The notes beneath the pieces are model-generated. The model had not been told where the DNA came from. It did not search any database and was given only the letters and a program-made list of their open reading frames with translations. From assembly GCF_008107625.1 (NCBI RefSeq), contig NZ_SDKK01000018.1, positions 1 through 64,000 on the forward strand: DNA of 64,000 nucleotides, in the 5' to 3' direction. The position numbers and the translations under genes were made by a program. The first letter of the stretch is position 1, and every line of letters starts with the position of its first letter. The DNA is from Zoogloea oleivorans (GTDB lineage Bacteria; Pseudomonadota; Gammaproteobacteria; Burkholderiales; Rhodocyclaceae). Positions 35,854-47,793 of this stretch are shown here, piece by piece.

Positions 35854-36990
35854 TCAGTCCGCCTGCTTGCGCAGGAAGGCCGGAATATCCAGCGTGGACA
35901 TGCCGTTGGCGCTCATCGCCTCGACCGTGGTGCGGGAGGTGCGACGAATGACCGCCGGCAGCTCCAGGTTGTTGTAATCCACTTCCATGCCGATGTTGTC
36001 GGTACCCGTCCGGATGACTTCCATCTTGCGGGGCATCGCGGCAGCACGCACGGCACCCAGGCCGGTAGCAACCACGGTCACGCGGATGCGGTCTTCCATG
36101 CTCTCTTCAAATACGGTGCCGTACTTGACGAAGGCCTCCGAGGCAGCAAAAGCCTGCACGGTACGCACGGCATCGCGAACTTCCGACATCTTCAGGTTGC
36201 GGCTGGCCGTGATGTTGATCAGCACGCAACGGGCACCGGACAGCTCGGTACCTTCGAGCAGCGGCGACACGGCGGCCTGTTCGGCTGCGATGCGGGCGCG
36301 GTCGAGACCGGAAGCCTGGGCCGAACCCATCATCGCGCGGCCCATTTCGGCCATGGCGGTGCGCACATCCTGAAAGTCCACGTTCACCAACCCGGGAACG
36401 TTGATGATTTCGGCGATGCCGCCGACGGCACTGGTCAGCACATTGTCAGCCGAACGGAAGCAGTCCTCGAAGCCGGCGTCGTCGCCATAAACCTCAAGCA
36501 GCTTGTCGTTGAGCACGACGATCAGGGAGTCCACCTGCTTGGAGAGCTCTTCCACGCCACTTTCGGCGACACGGATGCGGTTCTCGAAGTCGAAGGGCTT
36601 GGTAACCACCGCCACGGTGAGGATGCCCATCTCCTTGGCAATCTCGGCAACCACCGGCGCAGCGCCCGTACCCGTACCACCGCCCATGCCGGCGGTGATG
36701 AAACACATGTGCGCGCCTTCAAGAGCGGCAGCAATGGCATCGCGGGATTCCTGGGCGGCCGCACGGCCGGCTTCCGGCTTGGAACCGGCGCCGAGGCCGG
36801 TCTTGCCGAGCTGCACCTTGGTCGGGGACAGACAGCGGGACAGCGCCTGGGCATCGGTATTGGCGGTGATGAAATCCACCCCCTGAACACCTTCGCGGAT
36901 CATGTGGTCGACGGCGTTACCACCGGCGCCACCGACACCGATCACCTTGATAGTGGTGCCGCCGGATGCCTTCTCAACAATTTCAAACAT
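35854..36990 (-). CDS. ftsZ: Cell division protein FtsZ
   Basis: Tubulin-like GTPase that forms the cytokinetic Z ring. The signature GGGTGTGAAP is near residue 108, GGAGGNAVDHM marks the N-terminal nucleotide loop, and the 378-residue length is usual. The C-terminal conserved peptide TLDIPAFLRKQAD, which binds FtsA and ZapD-class partners, is intact; zapD is at 61612. GGAGGCGAGG precedes the ATG. About 150 AT-rich bases separate it from ftsA, leaving room for a separate promoter. Confidence 0.98.
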   Translation of the reverse strand: MFEIVEKASGGTTIKVIGVGGAGGNAVDHMIREGVQGVDFITANTDAQALSRCLSPTKVQLGKTGLGAGSKPEAGRAAAQESRDAIAAALEGAHMCFITAGMGGGTGTGAAPVVAEIAKEMGILTVAVVTKPFDFENRIRVAESGVEELSKQVDSLIVVLNDKLLEVYGDDAGFEDCFRSADNVLTSAVGGIAEIINVPGLVNVDFQDVRTAMAEMGRAMMGSAQASGLDRARIAAEQAAVSPLLEGTELSGARCVLINITASRNLKMSEVRDAVRTVQAFAASEAFVKYGTVFEESMEDRIRVTVVATGLGAVRAAAMPRKMEVIRTGTDNIGMEVDYNNLELPAVIRRTSRTTVEAMSANGMSTLDIPAFLRKQAD

Positions 36991-37142
36991 TTACCTCGCC
37001 TCCAAGTGAAACTGCGCTGATATTGCCAATGCGCAACCGGCGCCTGTATTTAGTATTAACAAAAAATTCTACAACTAAACAAGAGGCCGCTGCGCACAAT
37101 TATTCATATAAATTCAAACCGTTACACGGGCTTCTTCAAGTA

Positions 37143-38372
37143 TCAGAAATTACGCTCGAACCAGGAGCGCATTCTCGAAAAAACCTGCCCTACGTTGCGC
37201 GTCTGACGAGCCTGCAGCCCCCGCCGCTTCTGGGCTGCGCCCTCCATGACGAGACCCATTGCATTGGCATAACGCGGCTCGCACACCACGTCGGCGATGG
37301 CTCCCGAATACTTCGGATAGCCGATACGCACCGGCATGTGAAACACTTCTTCACCCAGTTCAACCATGCCCTGCATCACGGCGGCACCGCCGGCCAGCAC
37401 GATGCCGGAGGACAGCAGTTCTTCATAACCGCTGCGGCGCAGTTCTGCCTGCACCAGTTCGTACAGCTCGCACACCCGCGGCTCAATCACGTCGGCGAGG
37501 GCCTGACGGGAGAGCTTGCGCGGCGGACGGTCGCCGACACCGGGCACTTCGATCATTTCGGACGCATCGGCCAGCGTGTGCATGGCCACGCCGTGACGGA
37601 TCTTGATCTCCTCGGCCTCGGCGGTCGGCGTGCGCAGGGCCATCGCGATGTCGTTGGTGACCTGGTCGCCGGCGATTGGAATCACGGCGGTATGACGAAT
37701 CGCCCCCTGGGTGAACACCGCCAGGTCGGTGGTACCGCCGCCGATGTCCACCAGACACACGCCCAGCTCCTTTTCGTCCTCGGACAGGGTCGCGTAACTG
37801 GAGGCCAGCGGCTGCAGGACCAGGTCGAGCACTTCGAGACCGCAGCGGCGCACGCACTTGACGATGTTCTGGGCCGCCGACACGGCGCCGGTGACGATAT
37901 GCACCTTCACCTCGAGACGCACGCCGCTCATGCCGATCGGTTCGCGCACGCCATCCTGGCCGTCGATGATGAATTCCTGGGTCAGGATGTGCAGAATCTG
38001 CTGATCGGCCGGCAGGGGCATCGCCCGGGCGGTCTCGATGACCCGCTCCACGTCAAGGGGCGAGACCTCCTTGTCCTTGATCGCCACCATGCCGTTGGAG
38101 TTGAAGCTGCGGATATGACTGCCGGCGATGCCCGTGTAGACGTCGCGAATCTTGCAGTCAGCCATCAACTCGACTTCCTGGATGACCCGGGAAATGGCGT
38201 CAACGGTCGCCTCGATGTTCACCACCACGCCCTTTTTCAGACCCGACGAGGGCTGGGTACCAAGGCCGACCACATCCATGCGACCGTCCGGCTTGAGCTC
38301 GGCCACCACGCAAGTGATCTTGGAGGTGCCGATGTCGAGGCCGACGATCAGTTCCTTGTACTCTTTGCTCAT
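37143..38372 (-). CDS. ftsA: Cell division protein FtsA
   Basis: Actin-like ATPase that tethers FtsZ to the membrane. The phosphate-1 motif VGLDIGTSKITCVVAE lies at the start and the IDIGGGTTDLAVF phosphate-2 motif near residue 205. The C-terminal amphipathic helix VGQVFSRMRSWFERNF is the membrane anchor. I use the ATG at 38372, which overlaps the ftsQ stop as TGATG; a GTG one codon earlier is possible. 409 residues. Confidence 0.97.
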   Translation of the reverse strand: MSKEYKELIVGLDIGTSKITCVVAELKPDGRMDVVGLGTQPSSGLKKGVVVNIEATVDAISRVIQEVELMADCKIRDVYTGIAGSHIRSFNSNGMVAIKDKEVSPLDVERVIETARAMPLPADQQILHILTQEFIIDGQDGVREPIGMSGVRLEVKVHIVTGAVSAAQNIVKCVRRCGLEVLDLVLQPLASSYATLSEDEKELGVCLVDIGGGTTDLAVFTQGAIRHTAVIPIAGDQVTNDIAMALRTPTAEAEEIKIRHGVAMHTLADASEMIEVPGVGDRPPRKLSRQALADVIEPRVCELYELVQAELRRSGYEELLSSGIVLAGGAAVMQGMVELGEEVFHMPVRIGYPKYSGAIADVVCEPRYANAMGLVMEGAAQKRRGLQARQTRNVGQVFSRMRSWFERNF

Positions 38373-39244
38373 CACTTCCCTTTTCTTTCTTGCTTGCCTG
38401 CCGGCGCGGCGGGCGCTACCGGACGAAGGGCAAAACCACCGGGGTAGCGGAGATCCACCACCGCCACATTCATGTTCAGTTGTTCCCTGGCCTTGGGGTA
38501 ATTGTTGACGAAGCGGGCCAGCCGTTCGTCGATGGGTGCTTTCGGCTGGTCGTGGCCGAGCTCGATCGTCATCCCGTCTTCCATCTTGAGCTGCCAGGCC
38601 TCGCGCGCCGACAGGGACACACCGACCAGTTGCTTGCCCAGCGGACCGAGCTTGCGCGTAAATTCGTCAAACTTGGCAAGAAGGATTCCCGACGCACCTT
38701 CCGGCCCGCTGAAAACCGGCATACGCGCATTGCTCGCCGCAGTGAAAACCTCGCCGTAGCGGTTAACCAGGCGCATGTCACCGGTTTCACCCACCCGCCA
38801 GTAGGCCGAGGCGACGTGTTCCTCGAGACGCACTTCGATACCGCCCGGCCAGCGCCGGCGCACATCGGCACGGCGCACCCACGGCAGCTTCTCGAAGGCA
38901 CCGCGCACATCATCCAGGTCTACCGTGAAGAAATTGCCACGCAACGACGAACGCGCCGCATATTCGAGCTGGGCCGTCGTGACCTGCGCCAGCGGCGTGG
39001 TGACCACGACTTCCCGCAGCGGATAAACCGGCAGGCGCGACACCGAAGCCACCGCCGCATAACCGAGCCCGGCCGCACCGACCACCATCAGGGTGTCAGC
39101 GATCAGGTTGAGGAGCTGGGGACGATCCCACAGCCCGTTGCCACTCCCGTCCCGAACCGGGCGCGCACCACGCGCACGCTTCCCGCCGCCAGCTTTGCTG
39201 CCGACTTCGGGCGGAACATTGGAAGTGCTGCGCTGATCAGCCAA
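38372..39244 (-). CDS. ftsQ: Cell division protein FtsQ
   Basis: Bitopic divisome protein of the FtsQLB complex. A cytoplasmic tail is followed by a membrane helix (about 48-66), then the POTRA domain ([23 protein letters not shown]) and the beta domain ([20 protein letters not shown]). 290 residues. The start is TTG, overlapping the ddlB stop region; GGAG lies six bases upstream. An in-frame ATG does not occur in the N-terminal tail, so the TTG is accepted. Confidence 0.93.
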   Translation of the reverse strand: MADQRSTSNVPPEVGSKAGGGKRARGARPVRDGSGNGLWDRPQLLNLIADTLMVVGAAGLGYAAVASVSRLPVYPLREVVVTTPLAQVTTAQLEYAARSSLRGNFFTVDLDDVRGAFEKLPWVRRADVRRRWPGGIEVRLEEHVASAYWRVGETGDMRLVNRYGEVFTAASNARMPVFSGPEGASGILLAKFDEFTRKLGPLGKQLVGVSLSAREAWQLKMEDGMTIELGHDQPKAPIDERLARFVNNYPKAREQLNMNVAVVDLRYPGGFALRPVAPAAPAGKQERKGK

Positions 39245-40151
39245 GGCGCGCTCCAGCCAGGATTTCCAGGCACAGCGCCTCGAAGGACAGACCGGCCACC
39301 CGGGCCGACATGGGCACCAGGGAATGGTTGGTCATGCCCGGCGCGGTGTTGATTTCCAGCAGGGTGAAGCTGCCGTCGTCACGCAGGATCAGGTCGGCAC
39401 GTCCCCAGCCGCGGCAACCAAGCACCTTGGCGCTGCGCACGATGGCCGCCTGGATGTCCTTTTCGAGGGCCTCAGGCAGGCCACTCGGACAAAAATACTG
39501 GGTGTCGTCGGTGAAATACTTGTTCTGATAATCGTAGTTGCCACCCGGCGCGACGATGCGCACCAGCGGCAGTGCCCGCTCGCCCAGGAAAGGCGCGGTC
39601 AGCTCCTGGCCGGTGACGAACTCTTCGGCCAGCACCAGCGAATCAAATTTGGCAGCCAGCTCCCAGGCACCCTTCAACTGGCTCGCCTCGGTCACCTTGG
39701 TGGCGCCCATGCTGGAGCCTTCATGCACCGGCTTGACGAAGATCGGCAGGCCGAGGTCGGCCGCCACGGCCTCCCAGTCGGAGCTGGCATCGAGAATCGC
39801 AAAGCGCGGCGTGGGCAGGCCGGAAGCCATCCACACCAGCTTGGTCCGCCACTTGTCCATGGCGATGGCAGAAGCCATCACGCCGCTGCCGGTGTAGGGA
39901 ATACCCATCAGCTCCAGCGCGCCCTGCACCGTGCCGTCCTCACCGCCGCGGCCATGCAGCACAATGAAGGCGCGGTCGTAGCCCTGCTCCTTGAGAATGT
40001 GCAGGTCGGTCTCGGCCGGATCGAAGGCGTGCGCATCCACACCGGCCGCCTGCAGGGCAGCCAGCACGGCACCGCCCGACATCAGGGAAATCTCGCGCTC
40101 GGCGGAAGTCCCGCCCAGCAATACCGCCACTTTTCCGAATTGACTGCTCAC
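39237..40151 (-). CDS. ddlB: D-alanine--D-alanine ligase
   Basis: ATP-grasp enzyme that makes D-Ala-D-Ala for peptidoglycan. It has [21 protein letters not shown] at the start, the [23 protein letters not shown] substrate loop and the C-terminal [14 protein letters not shown] metal-binding stretch. I prefer the GTG at 40151, four bases after the murC stop, because AGG and AAGGA precede it and the protein starts at the usual position. A GTG at 40169 inside murC would add six residues. Confidence 0.95.
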   Translation of the reverse strand: MSSQFGKVAVLLGGTSAEREISLMSGGAVLAALQAAGVDAHAFDPAETDLHILKEQGYDRAFIVLHGRGGEDGTVQGALELMGIPYTGSGVMASAIAMDKWRTKLVWMASGLPTPRFAILDASSDWEAVAADLGLPIFVKPVHEGSSMGATKVTEASQLKGAWELAAKFDSLVLAEEFVTGQELTAPFLGERALPLVRIVAPGGNYDYQNKYFTDDTQYFCPSGLPEALEKDIQAAIVRSAKVLGCRGWGRADLILRDDGSFTLLEINTAPGMTNHSLVPMSARVAGLSFEALCLEILAGARLG

Positions 40152-40155
40152 GTCC

Positions 40156-41550
40156 TTAAACCTCGCCACTCACCAGTTTGCCCGGCACACCGCCGATACT
40201 GCCGGCACCCATGGTGATCACCACGTCGCCATCCTGCGCCGAGGACAGGATTGCCCCCGGCATGTCTTCGATGCTCTCCACGAACACCGGCTCGATCTTG
40301 CCCGCCACGCGCAACGCCCGCGCCAGCGAACGGCCGTCCGCCGCCACGATGGGGGCTTCGCCGGCGGCATACACCTCACTCAGCAGCAGTGCATCGACGG
40401 TGGACAAGACCTTCACGAAATCTTCGAAACAATCCCGCGTGCGGGTATAGCGGTGGGGCTGGAAAGCCAGCACCAGGCGCTTGTCGGGGAAAGCCCCGCG
40501 CGCCGCAGCGATGGTTGCCGCCATCTCGACCGGGTGATGACCGTAGTCGTCGACGATGGTGGCCGTACCGCCATTGGGCAGCGCCAGTTCGCCATAACGC
40601 TGGAAGCGCCGGCCGACCCCCTTGAACTCGGCCAGTGCCTTGATGATGGCCTCATCGGAAACGCCCACTTCCGTCGCCACGGCGATCGCCGCCAGCGCAT
40701 TGAGCACGTTGTGGCGGCCCGGCAGGTTGAGGACCACCGAGATGCGGCTGGTCGTGCCATTGACGCGAACCACGTCGAACATCATCTTGCCGTCGGCAGC
40801 GTGAATGTTCTCGGCACGCACGTTGGCGGATTCGGAGAAGCCGTAACGGACGATCTGCTTGGACACCAGCGGCATGATCGAGCGCACGTGCTTGTCGTCG
40901 TCGCACAGCACGGCCACACCGTAGAAGGGAAGGTGCTGGAGGAAATCGACGAAGGATTGCTTGAGCCGTGCGAAGTCGTGACCGTAGGTTTCCATGTGGT
41001 CGGCGTCGATGTTGGTCACCACCGAAATCACCGGGGTCAGCAACAGGAAGGACGCATCGGACTCATCGGCCTCGGCCACCAGGAAGTCGCCCTTGCCCAG
41101 CCGGGCATTGGCGCCAGCCGCGTTGAGCTTGCCGCCAATCACGAAGGTCGGGTCGAGCCCACCCTCGGCGAGGATGCTCGCCGCCAGGGACGTGGTGGTG
41201 GTCTTGCCGTGCGTGCCGGCGATGGCGATGCCCTGCTTGAGGCGCATCAGCTCGGCCAGCATCTGGGCCCGCGGCACCACCGGAATGCCACGGGCACGGG
41301 CGGCGATCACTTCCGGGTTGTCGCTCTTGACCGCGGTGGACGTCACCACGACATCGGCTTCGGCAACGTTATCGGCACCGTGGCCCTGGACCACGCGAGC
41401 GCCCAGCGCCCTGAGGCGACGGGTGGCCACATTGTCGCCGAGATCGGAACCACTGATTTCATAGCCGAGATTGAGCAGCACCTCGGCGATACCGCTCATC
41501 CCGGCGCCGCCGATGCCGACGAAGTGGATGCTTTTGACTTTATGTTTCAC
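40156..41550 (-). CDS. murC: UDP-N-acetylmuramate--L-alanine ligase MurC
   Basis: Adds L-Ala to UDP-MurNAc in the cytoplasm. N-terminal Rossmann-like motif [20 protein letters not shown] loop [13 protein letters not shown] near residue 113, and a C-terminal Mur-ligase domain with [11 protein letters not shown]. 464 residues, normal length. It lies between murG and ddlB, 20 bases after the murG stop. Confidence 0.98.
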   Translation of the reverse strand: MKHKVKSIHFVGIGGAGMSGIAEVLLNLGYEISGSDLGDNVATRRLRALGARVVQGHGADNVAEADVVVTSTAVKSDNPEVIAARARGIPVVPRAQMLAELMRLKQGIAIAGTHGKTTTTSLAASILAEGGLDPTFVIGGKLNAAGANARLGKGDFLVAEADESDASFLLLTPVISVVTNIDADHMETYGHDFARLKQSFVDFLQHLPFYGVAVLCDDDKHVRSIMPLVSKQIVRYGFSESANVRAENIHAADGKMMFDVVRVNGTTSRISVVLNLPGRHNVLNALAAIAVATEVGVSDEAIIKALAEFKGVGRRFQRYGELALPNGGTATIVDDYGHHPVEMAATIAAARGAFPDKRLVLAFQPHRYTRTRDCFEDFVKVLSTVDALLLSEVYAAGEAPIVAADGRSLARALRVAGKIEPVFVESIEDMPGAILSSAQDGDVVITMGAGSIGGVPGKLVSGEV

Positions 41551-41570
41551 GTGTTTTCCAGTTCAGTTCT

Positions 41571-42629
41571 TCAGGCCGCGAGGCCGGCACATACGTCGGC
41601 CACACGGGCTGTCGCGTCCGGCCTGGCACACCCGCGGGCCTTTTCGGCCATGTCCAGCAGGCGTGCGCGGTTCATTTCGTGCAGCAGCGTGGCGAGGCGC
41701 TGCGGTGTCAATTCGGTTTGGGGCAGGAGCACCGCAGCACCGGCATCGGCCAGGAAGCGGGCATTGCCGGTTTGATGGTCATCCACTGCGTGCGGGAACG
41801 GCACCAGCACACTGGCCACGCCGACGGCCGCCAGTTCGGCCACGGTCAGGGCGCCGGCGCGGCAAATCACCAGATCCGCAGAGCCATAGCGTTCGGCCAT
41901 GTCGTCGATGAAGGGCAGCAGCTCGCCCTCCGCACCTGCCGCCTTGTAGGCCGCGCGGAGAGCGTCGATCTGTTTGGTACCGGCTTGGTGGGTCACCAGC
42001 GGCCGCTCGTGCGGCGCCAGCAAGGCCAGCGCCTTGGGCACGGCCTCGTTGAGGGCTGCGGCACCGAGGCTGCCGCCCACCACCAGCACCTTCAAGGGCC
42101 CGCTGCGACCAGCAAAACGCGCGGCAGGAGGCACAACGGCGGTGATCTCGGCACGCACCGGGTTGCCGATCCACGCGCCCTTCTTCAATACGTCCGGAAA
42201 ACCGGTGACGACCTTGTCGGCCACCCGGGCCAGCACGCGATTGGCGAGGCCGGCAACAGAATTCTGTTCATGCACGACAACCGGGCAGCCAAGCAATACC
42301 GCCATCATGCCGCCAGGAAAAGTCACGTAACCGCCCATCCCGAGCACCACGTCCGGCTTGACGCGGCGGATCTGACCGAAAGCCTGCGCGAAACCACGCA
42401 GCAGGTTGAAAGGAAGCAGCAACTTGCGCAGCAATCCCTTTCCGCGCAGCGCGGTAAAGCGCACCCAGGCAACCTCGTAGCCGCTGGCCGGCACGATGCG
42501 GGCCTCCATGCCATCCGGATTACCCATCCACACCACCCGCCAGCCGCGATCGCGCAGGGCATCGGCAACCGCCAGGCCGGGATAGATGTGACCGCCGGTA
42601 CCACCGGCCATGACCATCAGGGTCGGCAT
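41571..42629 (-). CDS. murG: Undecaprenyl-PP-MurNAc-pentapeptide GlcNAc transferase MurG
   Basis: Membrane-associated glycosyltransferase that converts lipid I to lipid II. The N-terminal glycine loop [20 protein letters not shown], the second loop [13 protein letters not shown] and [16 protein letters not shown] are present. 352 residues. Its start overlaps the ftsW stop by one to a few bases. Confidence 0.98.
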   Translation of the reverse strand: MPTLMVMAGGTGGHIYPGLAVADALRDRGWRVVWMGNPDGMEARIVPASGYEVAWVRFTALRGKGLLRKLLLPFNLLRGFAQAFGQIRRVKPDVVLGMGGYVTFPGGMMAVLLGCPVVVHEQNSVAGLANRVLARVADKVVTGFPDVLKKGAWIGNPVRAEITAVVPPAARFAGRSGPLKVLVVGGSLGAAALNEAVPKALALLAPHERPLVTHQAGTKQIDALRAAYKAAGAEGELLPFIDDMAERYGSADLVICRAGALTVAELAAVGVASVLVPFPHAVDDHQTGNARFLADAGAAVLLPQTELTPQRLATLLHEMNRARLLDMAEKARGCARPDATARVADVCAGLAA

Positions 42630-43864
42630 CAGGCCTTGCCTCCCCGCATGATCTGGCGGTTTTCCCAGTCGATCCGCAACAGGATGGCAATGGCCACGCA
42701 GTTGGCGAGGATGCCCGAACCGCCAAAGCTCATCAGCGGCAGGGTCAGGCCCTTGGTGGGCAGCAAGCCCATGTTCACGCCCATGTTGATGAAGGACTGC
42801 ACGCCGATCCAGATGCCGATGCCCTGGGCCACCAGCGCTGCGTAATTGCGTTCCAGCGTCACAGCCTGCTTGCCGATGGAGAAGGCGCGCTGGATGAGGA
42901 TGGCGAACAGCACGACGACGGTGAACACGCCAACAAAGCCCAGCTCTTCGGCAATCACCGCCAACAGAAAGTCGGTATGGGCTTCAGGCAGGTAGAACAG
43001 CTTTTCGATGCTGCCCCCCAGGCCAACGCCGAACCACTCACCGCGCCCGAAGGCAATCAGGGCGTGAGACAACTGGTAGCCCTTGCCATAGGCGTCCTGC
43101 CACGGGTCCATGAAGCCGAGAATGCGCTGGCGGCGGTATTCCGAGAAAGTGATCAGCAGCACGAAGCCGATCGTCGCGACGATCGCCAGCAATGCAAACA
43201 GGCGCACGTTGATGCCACCGAGGAAGAGCACCCCGAAGGCGATGGCGGTGATCACGACGAAGGCGCCAAAGTCGGGCTCCTTGAGCAGCAGGAAGCCGAC
43301 GAACAGGATGACTGCCGCCATCGGCGCAAAACCCTTCTGGAAGCTGCCCATCAGCGGCAGCTTGCGGGCGGTGTAATCGGCGGCATAAAGCGCTGCAAAC
43401 AACTTCATCAGCTCGGAGGGCTGCAGGTTCACCACACCAAGGGGCAGCCAGCGACGCGCACCGTTCACATCACGGCCCACGTGGGGAATCAGCACGATAA
43501 GCAACAGCACGACCCCGGCGATGAACAACCACGGGGCCATTTCCTGCCAGGCGCGCATGGGAATCTGGAACGCCACAACCCCGGCAATCACGCCAATCGC
43601 CAGAAAAACCGAGTGCCGGACCAGAAAGTAGGCCGGCTGGTGACCGAACATGCGGCTGCCTTCGGCTGTGGCGATAGAGGCCGAGAACACCATCACCAAA
43701 CCCAGCAACAGCAGGGCCGCGGCCGACCAGAGCAGCGCAGGATCAAGCTCCCGCTGCCGGCCGAGGGGACGCATCAGGCGACTGACGGCGCCGCTTGACA
43801 CCGGCGCAGCGGCGTCTCCGGCGTGGCGGGCAAAGAAACCGGTCAGGCTGGTGACGAGCTTCAT
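42629..43864 (-). CDS. ftsW: Lipid II polymerase / SEDS protein FtsW
   Basis: Polytopic SEDS peptidoglycan glycosyltransferase working with FtsI at the septum. About ten membrane helices. The conserved [20 protein letters not shown] and [25 protein letters not shown] stretches are intact. The N-terminus carries about 40 extra cytoplasmic residues before the first helix. It overlaps murD by four bases. Confidence 0.97.
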   Translation of the reverse strand: MKLVTSLTGFFARHAGDAAAPVSSGAVSRLMRPLGRQRELDPALLWSAAALLLLGLVMVFSASIATAEGSRMFGHQPAYFLVRHSVFLAIGVIAGVVAFQIPMRAWQEMAPWLFIAGVVLLLIVLIPHVGRDVNGARRWLPLGVVNLQPSELMKLFAALYAADYTARKLPLMGSFQKGFAPMAAVILFVGFLLLKEPDFGAFVVITAIAFGVLFLGGINVRLFALLAIVATIGFVLLITFSEYRRQRILGFMDPWQDAYGKGYQLSHALIAFGRGEWFGVGLGGSIEKLFYLPEAHTDFLLAVIAEELGFVGVFTVVVLFAILIQRAFSIGKQAVTLERNYAALVAQGIGIWIGVQSFINMGVNMGLLPTKGLTLPLMSFGGSGILANCVAIAILLRIDWENRQIMRGGKA

Positions 43865-45261
43865 GCGGGACTCACTTCCGGCAAGCGCTTCACGGCGTCG
43901 ATGAAAACCTGCGCGCGATGGGCGTAATTGCGGAACATGTCGAGACTGGCGCAGGCCGGCGACAGCAGCACCACGTCGCCCGCTTCGGCGCGGAGATTGG
44001 CTTCAAGCACCGCCGCATCCATGTCGACCGCGTGGACCAGCGGCACGCCGCAGCCGGCAACGGCCGCCTCGATGGCACGCGCATCGCGGCCGATCAGCAC
44101 CACGGCACGGGCATAACGGGCGAAAGCGTCCTTCAGCGGGGAGAAATCCTGCCCCTTGCCGTCACCGCCGACAATCAGTACCACCTTGCGGCGCAGGCCT
44201 TCCAGCGCGGCGACGGTAGCGCCCACGTTGGTGCCCTTCGAGTCATCGTAATAGATGACGCCATCGGCACGCTCGGCAACCTTCTCGACCCGGTGCGGCA
44301 GACCGCGAAAGGCCTTCAGCGCCGCCAGCAACGGCGCACGCGGCAAGCCGGCGGCTTCGCACAGGGCCAGTGCAGCCAGTGCGTTGGCCACGTTGTGGCT
44401 GCCGGCCAGTTGCATATCGGCACGCTTGAGAAGCTTGTCGCTACCGCGCACCAGCCATTCGCCATCGTCGGCATGCAGCACGCCGAAATCGTCAGCGCCC
44501 GCCGGCACATCAACGCCAAAGCTCAGCACCTGTCGGCCCGGCAGCGCCATGGCTTTTACGCGGGCGTCCTCCCGGTTCAATACTTGTACACCGGCACCCT
44601 GGAAAACCGCGGCCTTGGTGGCAGCGTAGTCGTCCAGGCCGGGATAGCGATCCAGGTGATCGTCGGTGACGTTGAGCACCGTGGCCGAAACCGCCTCCAG
44701 CGCCGGACCGGTTTCAAGCTGAAAACTGGATAGCTCAAGCACCCACACCTGCGGCAGCGCCTGGCCAGCATCCAGCCGGGCCATCAGCACGTCCAGCGCG
44801 GCCGGGCTGATGTTGCCGGCAACCACGCCATCAAGGCCCGTTGCACGAACCATCTCGCCGGCCAGCGTGGTGGTCGTGGTCTTGCCGTTGGTGCCGGTGA
44901 TGGCAATGATTCTGGTCTCGGCACCCGACGCCTTCAGGGCCTCGGCCAGCAGGTCCATCTCGCCGACAAGCGAAATACCCCGTTCCTTCGCAGCCAGCAC
45001 CAGCGGCTGGCGGGGGTCGAGCCCGGGGCTGATCGCAATGCGCTCGACACCATCGAGCAGCGCCGTGGAGAACGGGCCGGTGACGATGTCGGCGGCCGGC
45101 ACGTCGGCGCGCAGGCGCTCCACGCCCGGCGGCGTCTCGCGGGAATCAGCCACCCGCAGGACCACGCCCTGGCGCGCCAGCCAGCGGGCCATCGCCAGAC
45201 CGGACTCACCGAGCCCGAGAACCAGCGTCAGGGAGGATTTAAGGGGCTCAATGTGCGCCAT
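43861..45261 (-). CDS. murD: UDP-N-acetylmuramoyl-L-alanine--D-glutamate ligase MurD
   Basis: Adds D-Glu to UDP-MurNAc-L-Ala. N-terminal [20 protein letters not shown] loop [17 protein letters not shown] near residue 120, and [17 protein letters not shown] in the C-terminal part. 466 residues. It is seven bases from mraY and overlaps ftsW. Confidence 0.98.
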   Translation of the reverse strand: MAHIEPLKSSLTLVLGLGESGLAMARWLARQGVVLRVADSRETPPGVERLRADVPAADIVTGPFSTALLDGVERIAISPGLDPRQPLVLAAKERGISLVGEMDLLAEALKASGAETRIIAITGTNGKTTTTTLAGEMVRATGLDGVVAGNISPAALDVLMARLDAGQALPQVWVLELSSFQLETGPALEAVSATVLNVTDDHLDRYPGLDDYAATKAAVFQGAGVQVLNREDARVKAMALPGRQVLSFGVDVPAGADDFGVLHADDGEWLVRGSDKLLKRADMQLAGSHNVANALAALALCEAAGLPRAPLLAALKAFRGLPHRVEKVAERADGVIYYDDSKGTNVGATVAALEGLRRKVVLIVGGDGKGQDFSPLKDAFARYARAVVLIGRDARAIEAAVAGCGVPLVHAVDMDAAVLEANLRAEAGDVVLLSPACASLDMFRNYAHRAQVFIDAVKRLPEVSPA

Positions 45262-45267
45262 GCCCGT

Positions 45268-46356
45268 TCACCGCAGCTTGAGGGTGGACAGCCCGAACAG
45301 CACGAGCATGATGGTGATGATCCAGAAACGAACGACCACCTGGGTTTCCTTCCAGCCGCCCAGTTCATAGTGGTGGTGCAGTGGCGCCATGCGGAAGATG
45401 CGCTTGCCGCCGGTGTACTTGAAGTACAGCACCTGGACCATCACCGACAGGGCTTCGGCCACGAACAGGCCGCCCATGATGAAGAGGACGATTTCCTGGC
45501 GGACGATCACCGCGATGGTGCCCATCGCTGCGCCCAGCGCCAGCGCGCCCACGTCACCCATGAAGACTTCAGCCGGGTAGGCGTTGAACCACAGAAAACC
45601 CAGGCCCGCACCGGCAATCGCCCCGCAGATTACCGCCAGCTCGCCCGCGCCCTGGATATAGGGCACGCCGAGATACTTGGAGAACCCCACGTGACCGGCC
45701 ACGTAGGCGAAGATCGCCAGCGCGGCGCTGACCATCACGGTCGGCATGATCGCCAGGCCGTCGAGGCCGTCGGTGAGGTTCACCGAATGGCTGGTACCGT
45801 TGATCACGAAGTAGCTCAGGATGATGAAACCGAGCACGCCCAGCGGGTAGGCAACGGCCTTGAAGAAGGGCACGATCAGCTCGATCTGGGCCGGCACCGT
45901 GGCCGTCAGGCCAAGGAAGGCCGCTGCACCAAGGGCGATTGCCGAGGTCCAGAAGTACTTCCAGCGACTCGCCAGCCCCTTCGGGTCGCGGTACACCACC
46001 TTGCGCCAGTCATCCACCCAGCCGACGGCGCCGAAGCCGAGGGTCACGAAGAGCACAACCCACACGTACTTGTTGCTCAGGTCGGCCCACAGCAGCGTGG
46101 TGACGACGATGGAAATAAGGATCAGCGCGCCCCCCATTGTGGGCGTGCCGGCCTTGGTGAGGTGCGACTTGGGGCCGTCATCACGCACTGCCTGGCCGAT
46201 TTTCTTGGCGGCCAGCCAGCGGATCACCGGCGGGCCGAACAACAGCGACAACAGCAGCGCGGTTCCCGCCGCCAGCATGGTGCGCAGCGTGAGATAGCCG
46301 AACACGTTGAAGAAGCGCGCGTCCTTCCCCAGCCACAAGGCGAGTTCAAGCAGCAT
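45268..46356 (-). CDS. mraY: Phospho-MurNAc-pentapeptide transferase MraY
   Basis: Inner-membrane enzyme that links phospho-MurNAc-pentapeptide to undecaprenyl phosphate. Ten membrane helices. The catalytic Asp-rich motifs GWVDDWRKV and [11 protein letters not shown] and the C-terminal [11 protein letters not shown] are intact. 362 residues, family length. About 60 bases separate it from murF. Confidence 0.98.
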   Translation of the reverse strand: MLLELALWLGKDARFFNVFGYLTLRTMLAAGTALLLSLLFGPPVIRWLAAKKIGQAVRDDGPKSHLTKAGTPTMGGALILISIVVTTLLWADLSNKYVWVVLFVTLGFGAVGWVDDWRKVVYRDPKGLASRWKYFWTSAIALGAAAFLGLTATVPAQIELIVPFFKAVAYPLGVLGFIILSYFVINGTSHSVNLTDGLDGLAIMPTVMVSAALAIFAYVAGHVGFSKYLGVPYIQGAGELAVICGAIAGAGLGFLWFNAYPAEVFMGDVGALALGAAMGTIAVIVRQEIVLFIMGGLFVAEALSVMVQVLYFKYTGGKRIFRMAPLHHHYELGGWKETQVVVRFWIITIMLVLFGLSTLKLR

Positions 46357-46416
46357 GGAAAGCTCCCTGCTGCGTTACAAAAAATACTGCGGACAAACCT
46401 GCACTACACGACTTCA

Positions 46417-47793
46417 TCAAACCTTCTCCGCGATGGCGTCCACGACGCGTTCCATTTTCATGAAACGCGATCCCTTCACGAGCACCACCGTATCTGCATT
46501 GAGCTCCGCCTTCACCGCCACGACGAGATCGTCGAGCCGGTTGAAGTGGTATCCGCCTTCTCCGAAGTTGCGCGCGGCAACCTCGCTCATTTCACCCAGC
46601 CCGAACAGGTAATCGACGCCTTCGCTCTTCGCGTAGCCACCGATCTCGTCGTGGTACTGGAAACTCTGCTCGCCAATCTCCCCCATGTCGCCGATCACCA
46701 GGATCTTGCGGCCCGGGGTGGCCGCCAGCACCGCGATGCCCGCACGCATCGAATCGGGGTTGGCGTTGTAACTATCGTCGATGACCACTGCGCCACCGCA
46801 TCCCTGGCGCAGATGCAGACGACCGGCAGTGCCGCTGTAGCCACCCAGCCCTTCGGCCACCGCGTCCAGCGACATGCCGGCAGCCAGACAGGCCGCCGCT
46901 GCCGCCAGGGCGTTGCGAACGTTGTGCTGGCCGGGCACCTGCAGGCGAAAACGGGTTTCGCCCTGCGGCGAGCTGAGCATCACATCGCTAGCAAAGCCGT
47001 GGCTTGTGCATCGGGCCGACACGTCGGCGTCGGCACTGAGGCCGAAGGTAAGTGTCTGGCGCCCCGCGTTGAGGGCCTTCCAGTAACCGGCGAAAGCGTC
47101 GTCGGCATTGATCACCGCGACACCGTCGGCGGCCAGGCCTTCGTAGATGGCGCCTTTTTCGCGGGCCACCTCGTTCACGTTGCCCATGCCCTGCAGGTGT
47201 GCCCGCTGGGCGTTGTTGACCAGTGCCACGGTGGGCCGCGCCAGCTGGGTGAGATAGCCGATTTCACCGGGGTGATTCATGCCCATCTCGATCACCGCCG
47301 AGCGGTGATTGCCGGACATGCGCAGCAGCATCAGCGGCAGGCCGATGTCGTTGTTAAGGTTGCCCTTGGTGGCCAGCACCGCCAGATCGGGGTCGAAACC
47401 ATCCAGGCGGGCCTGGGCACGGAGAATCGCCGCGCACATTTCCTTGACAGTGGTCTTGCCGTTGCTGCCGGTCACGCCGATCAGCGGCATCTCGAAGCGG
47501 GCACGCCAGACCGCCGCCAGTTTGCCGAGGCCGAGGCGGGTGTCTTCGACGACCAGCAGGGGCAGCGGCACCGGATTGCCGGCGGCCCAGTGGCGATCGA
47601 CCATCGCTGCCACGGCGCCCTGGGCGGCCACACTGGAGATAAAGTCATGTCCGTCGAAACGGTCTCCGCGCAAGGCGATGAAGAGCTGATCGGACTGCAC
47701 GCTGCGGGAGTCGGTACTGACCGACAGGAAGGAAGCATTGCCGCCCACCGCAGTGCCGTCGGTTGCCAGGGCGGCTTGCTGGAGATCCATCAT
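46417..47793 (-). CDS. murF: UDP-MurNAc-tripeptide--D-Ala-D-Ala ligase MurF
   Basis: Final cytoplasmic Mur ligase. An N-terminal UDP-binding domain (SVSTDSRSVQSDQLFIALRG), the ATP loop GVTGSNGKTTVKEM near residue 110, and VIDDSYNANPDSMRAG are present. 458 residues. The ATGATG start overlaps the murE stop codon; the second ATG is equally possible. Confidence 0.97.
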   Translation of the reverse strand: MMDLQQAALATDGTAVGGNASFLSVSTDSRSVQSDQLFIALRGDRFDGHDFISSVAAQGAVAAMVDRHWAAGNPVPLPLLVVEDTRLGLGKLAAVWRARFEMPLIGVTGSNGKTTVKEMCAAILRAQARLDGFDPDLAVLATKGNLNNDIGLPLMLLRMSGNHRSAVIEMGMNHPGEIGYLTQLARPTVALVNNAQRAHLQGMGNVNEVAREKGAIYEGLAADGVAVINADDAFAGYWKALNAGRQTLTFGLSADADVSARCTSHGFASDVMLSSPQGETRFRLQVPGQHNVRNALAAAAACLAAGMSLDAVAEGLGGYSGTAGRLHLRQGCGGAVVIDDSYNANPDSMRAGIAVLAATPGRKILVIGDMGEIGEQSFQYHDEIGGYAKSEGVDYLFGLGEMSEVAARNFGEGGYHFNRLDDLVVAVKAELNADTVVLVKGSRFMKMERVVDAIAEKV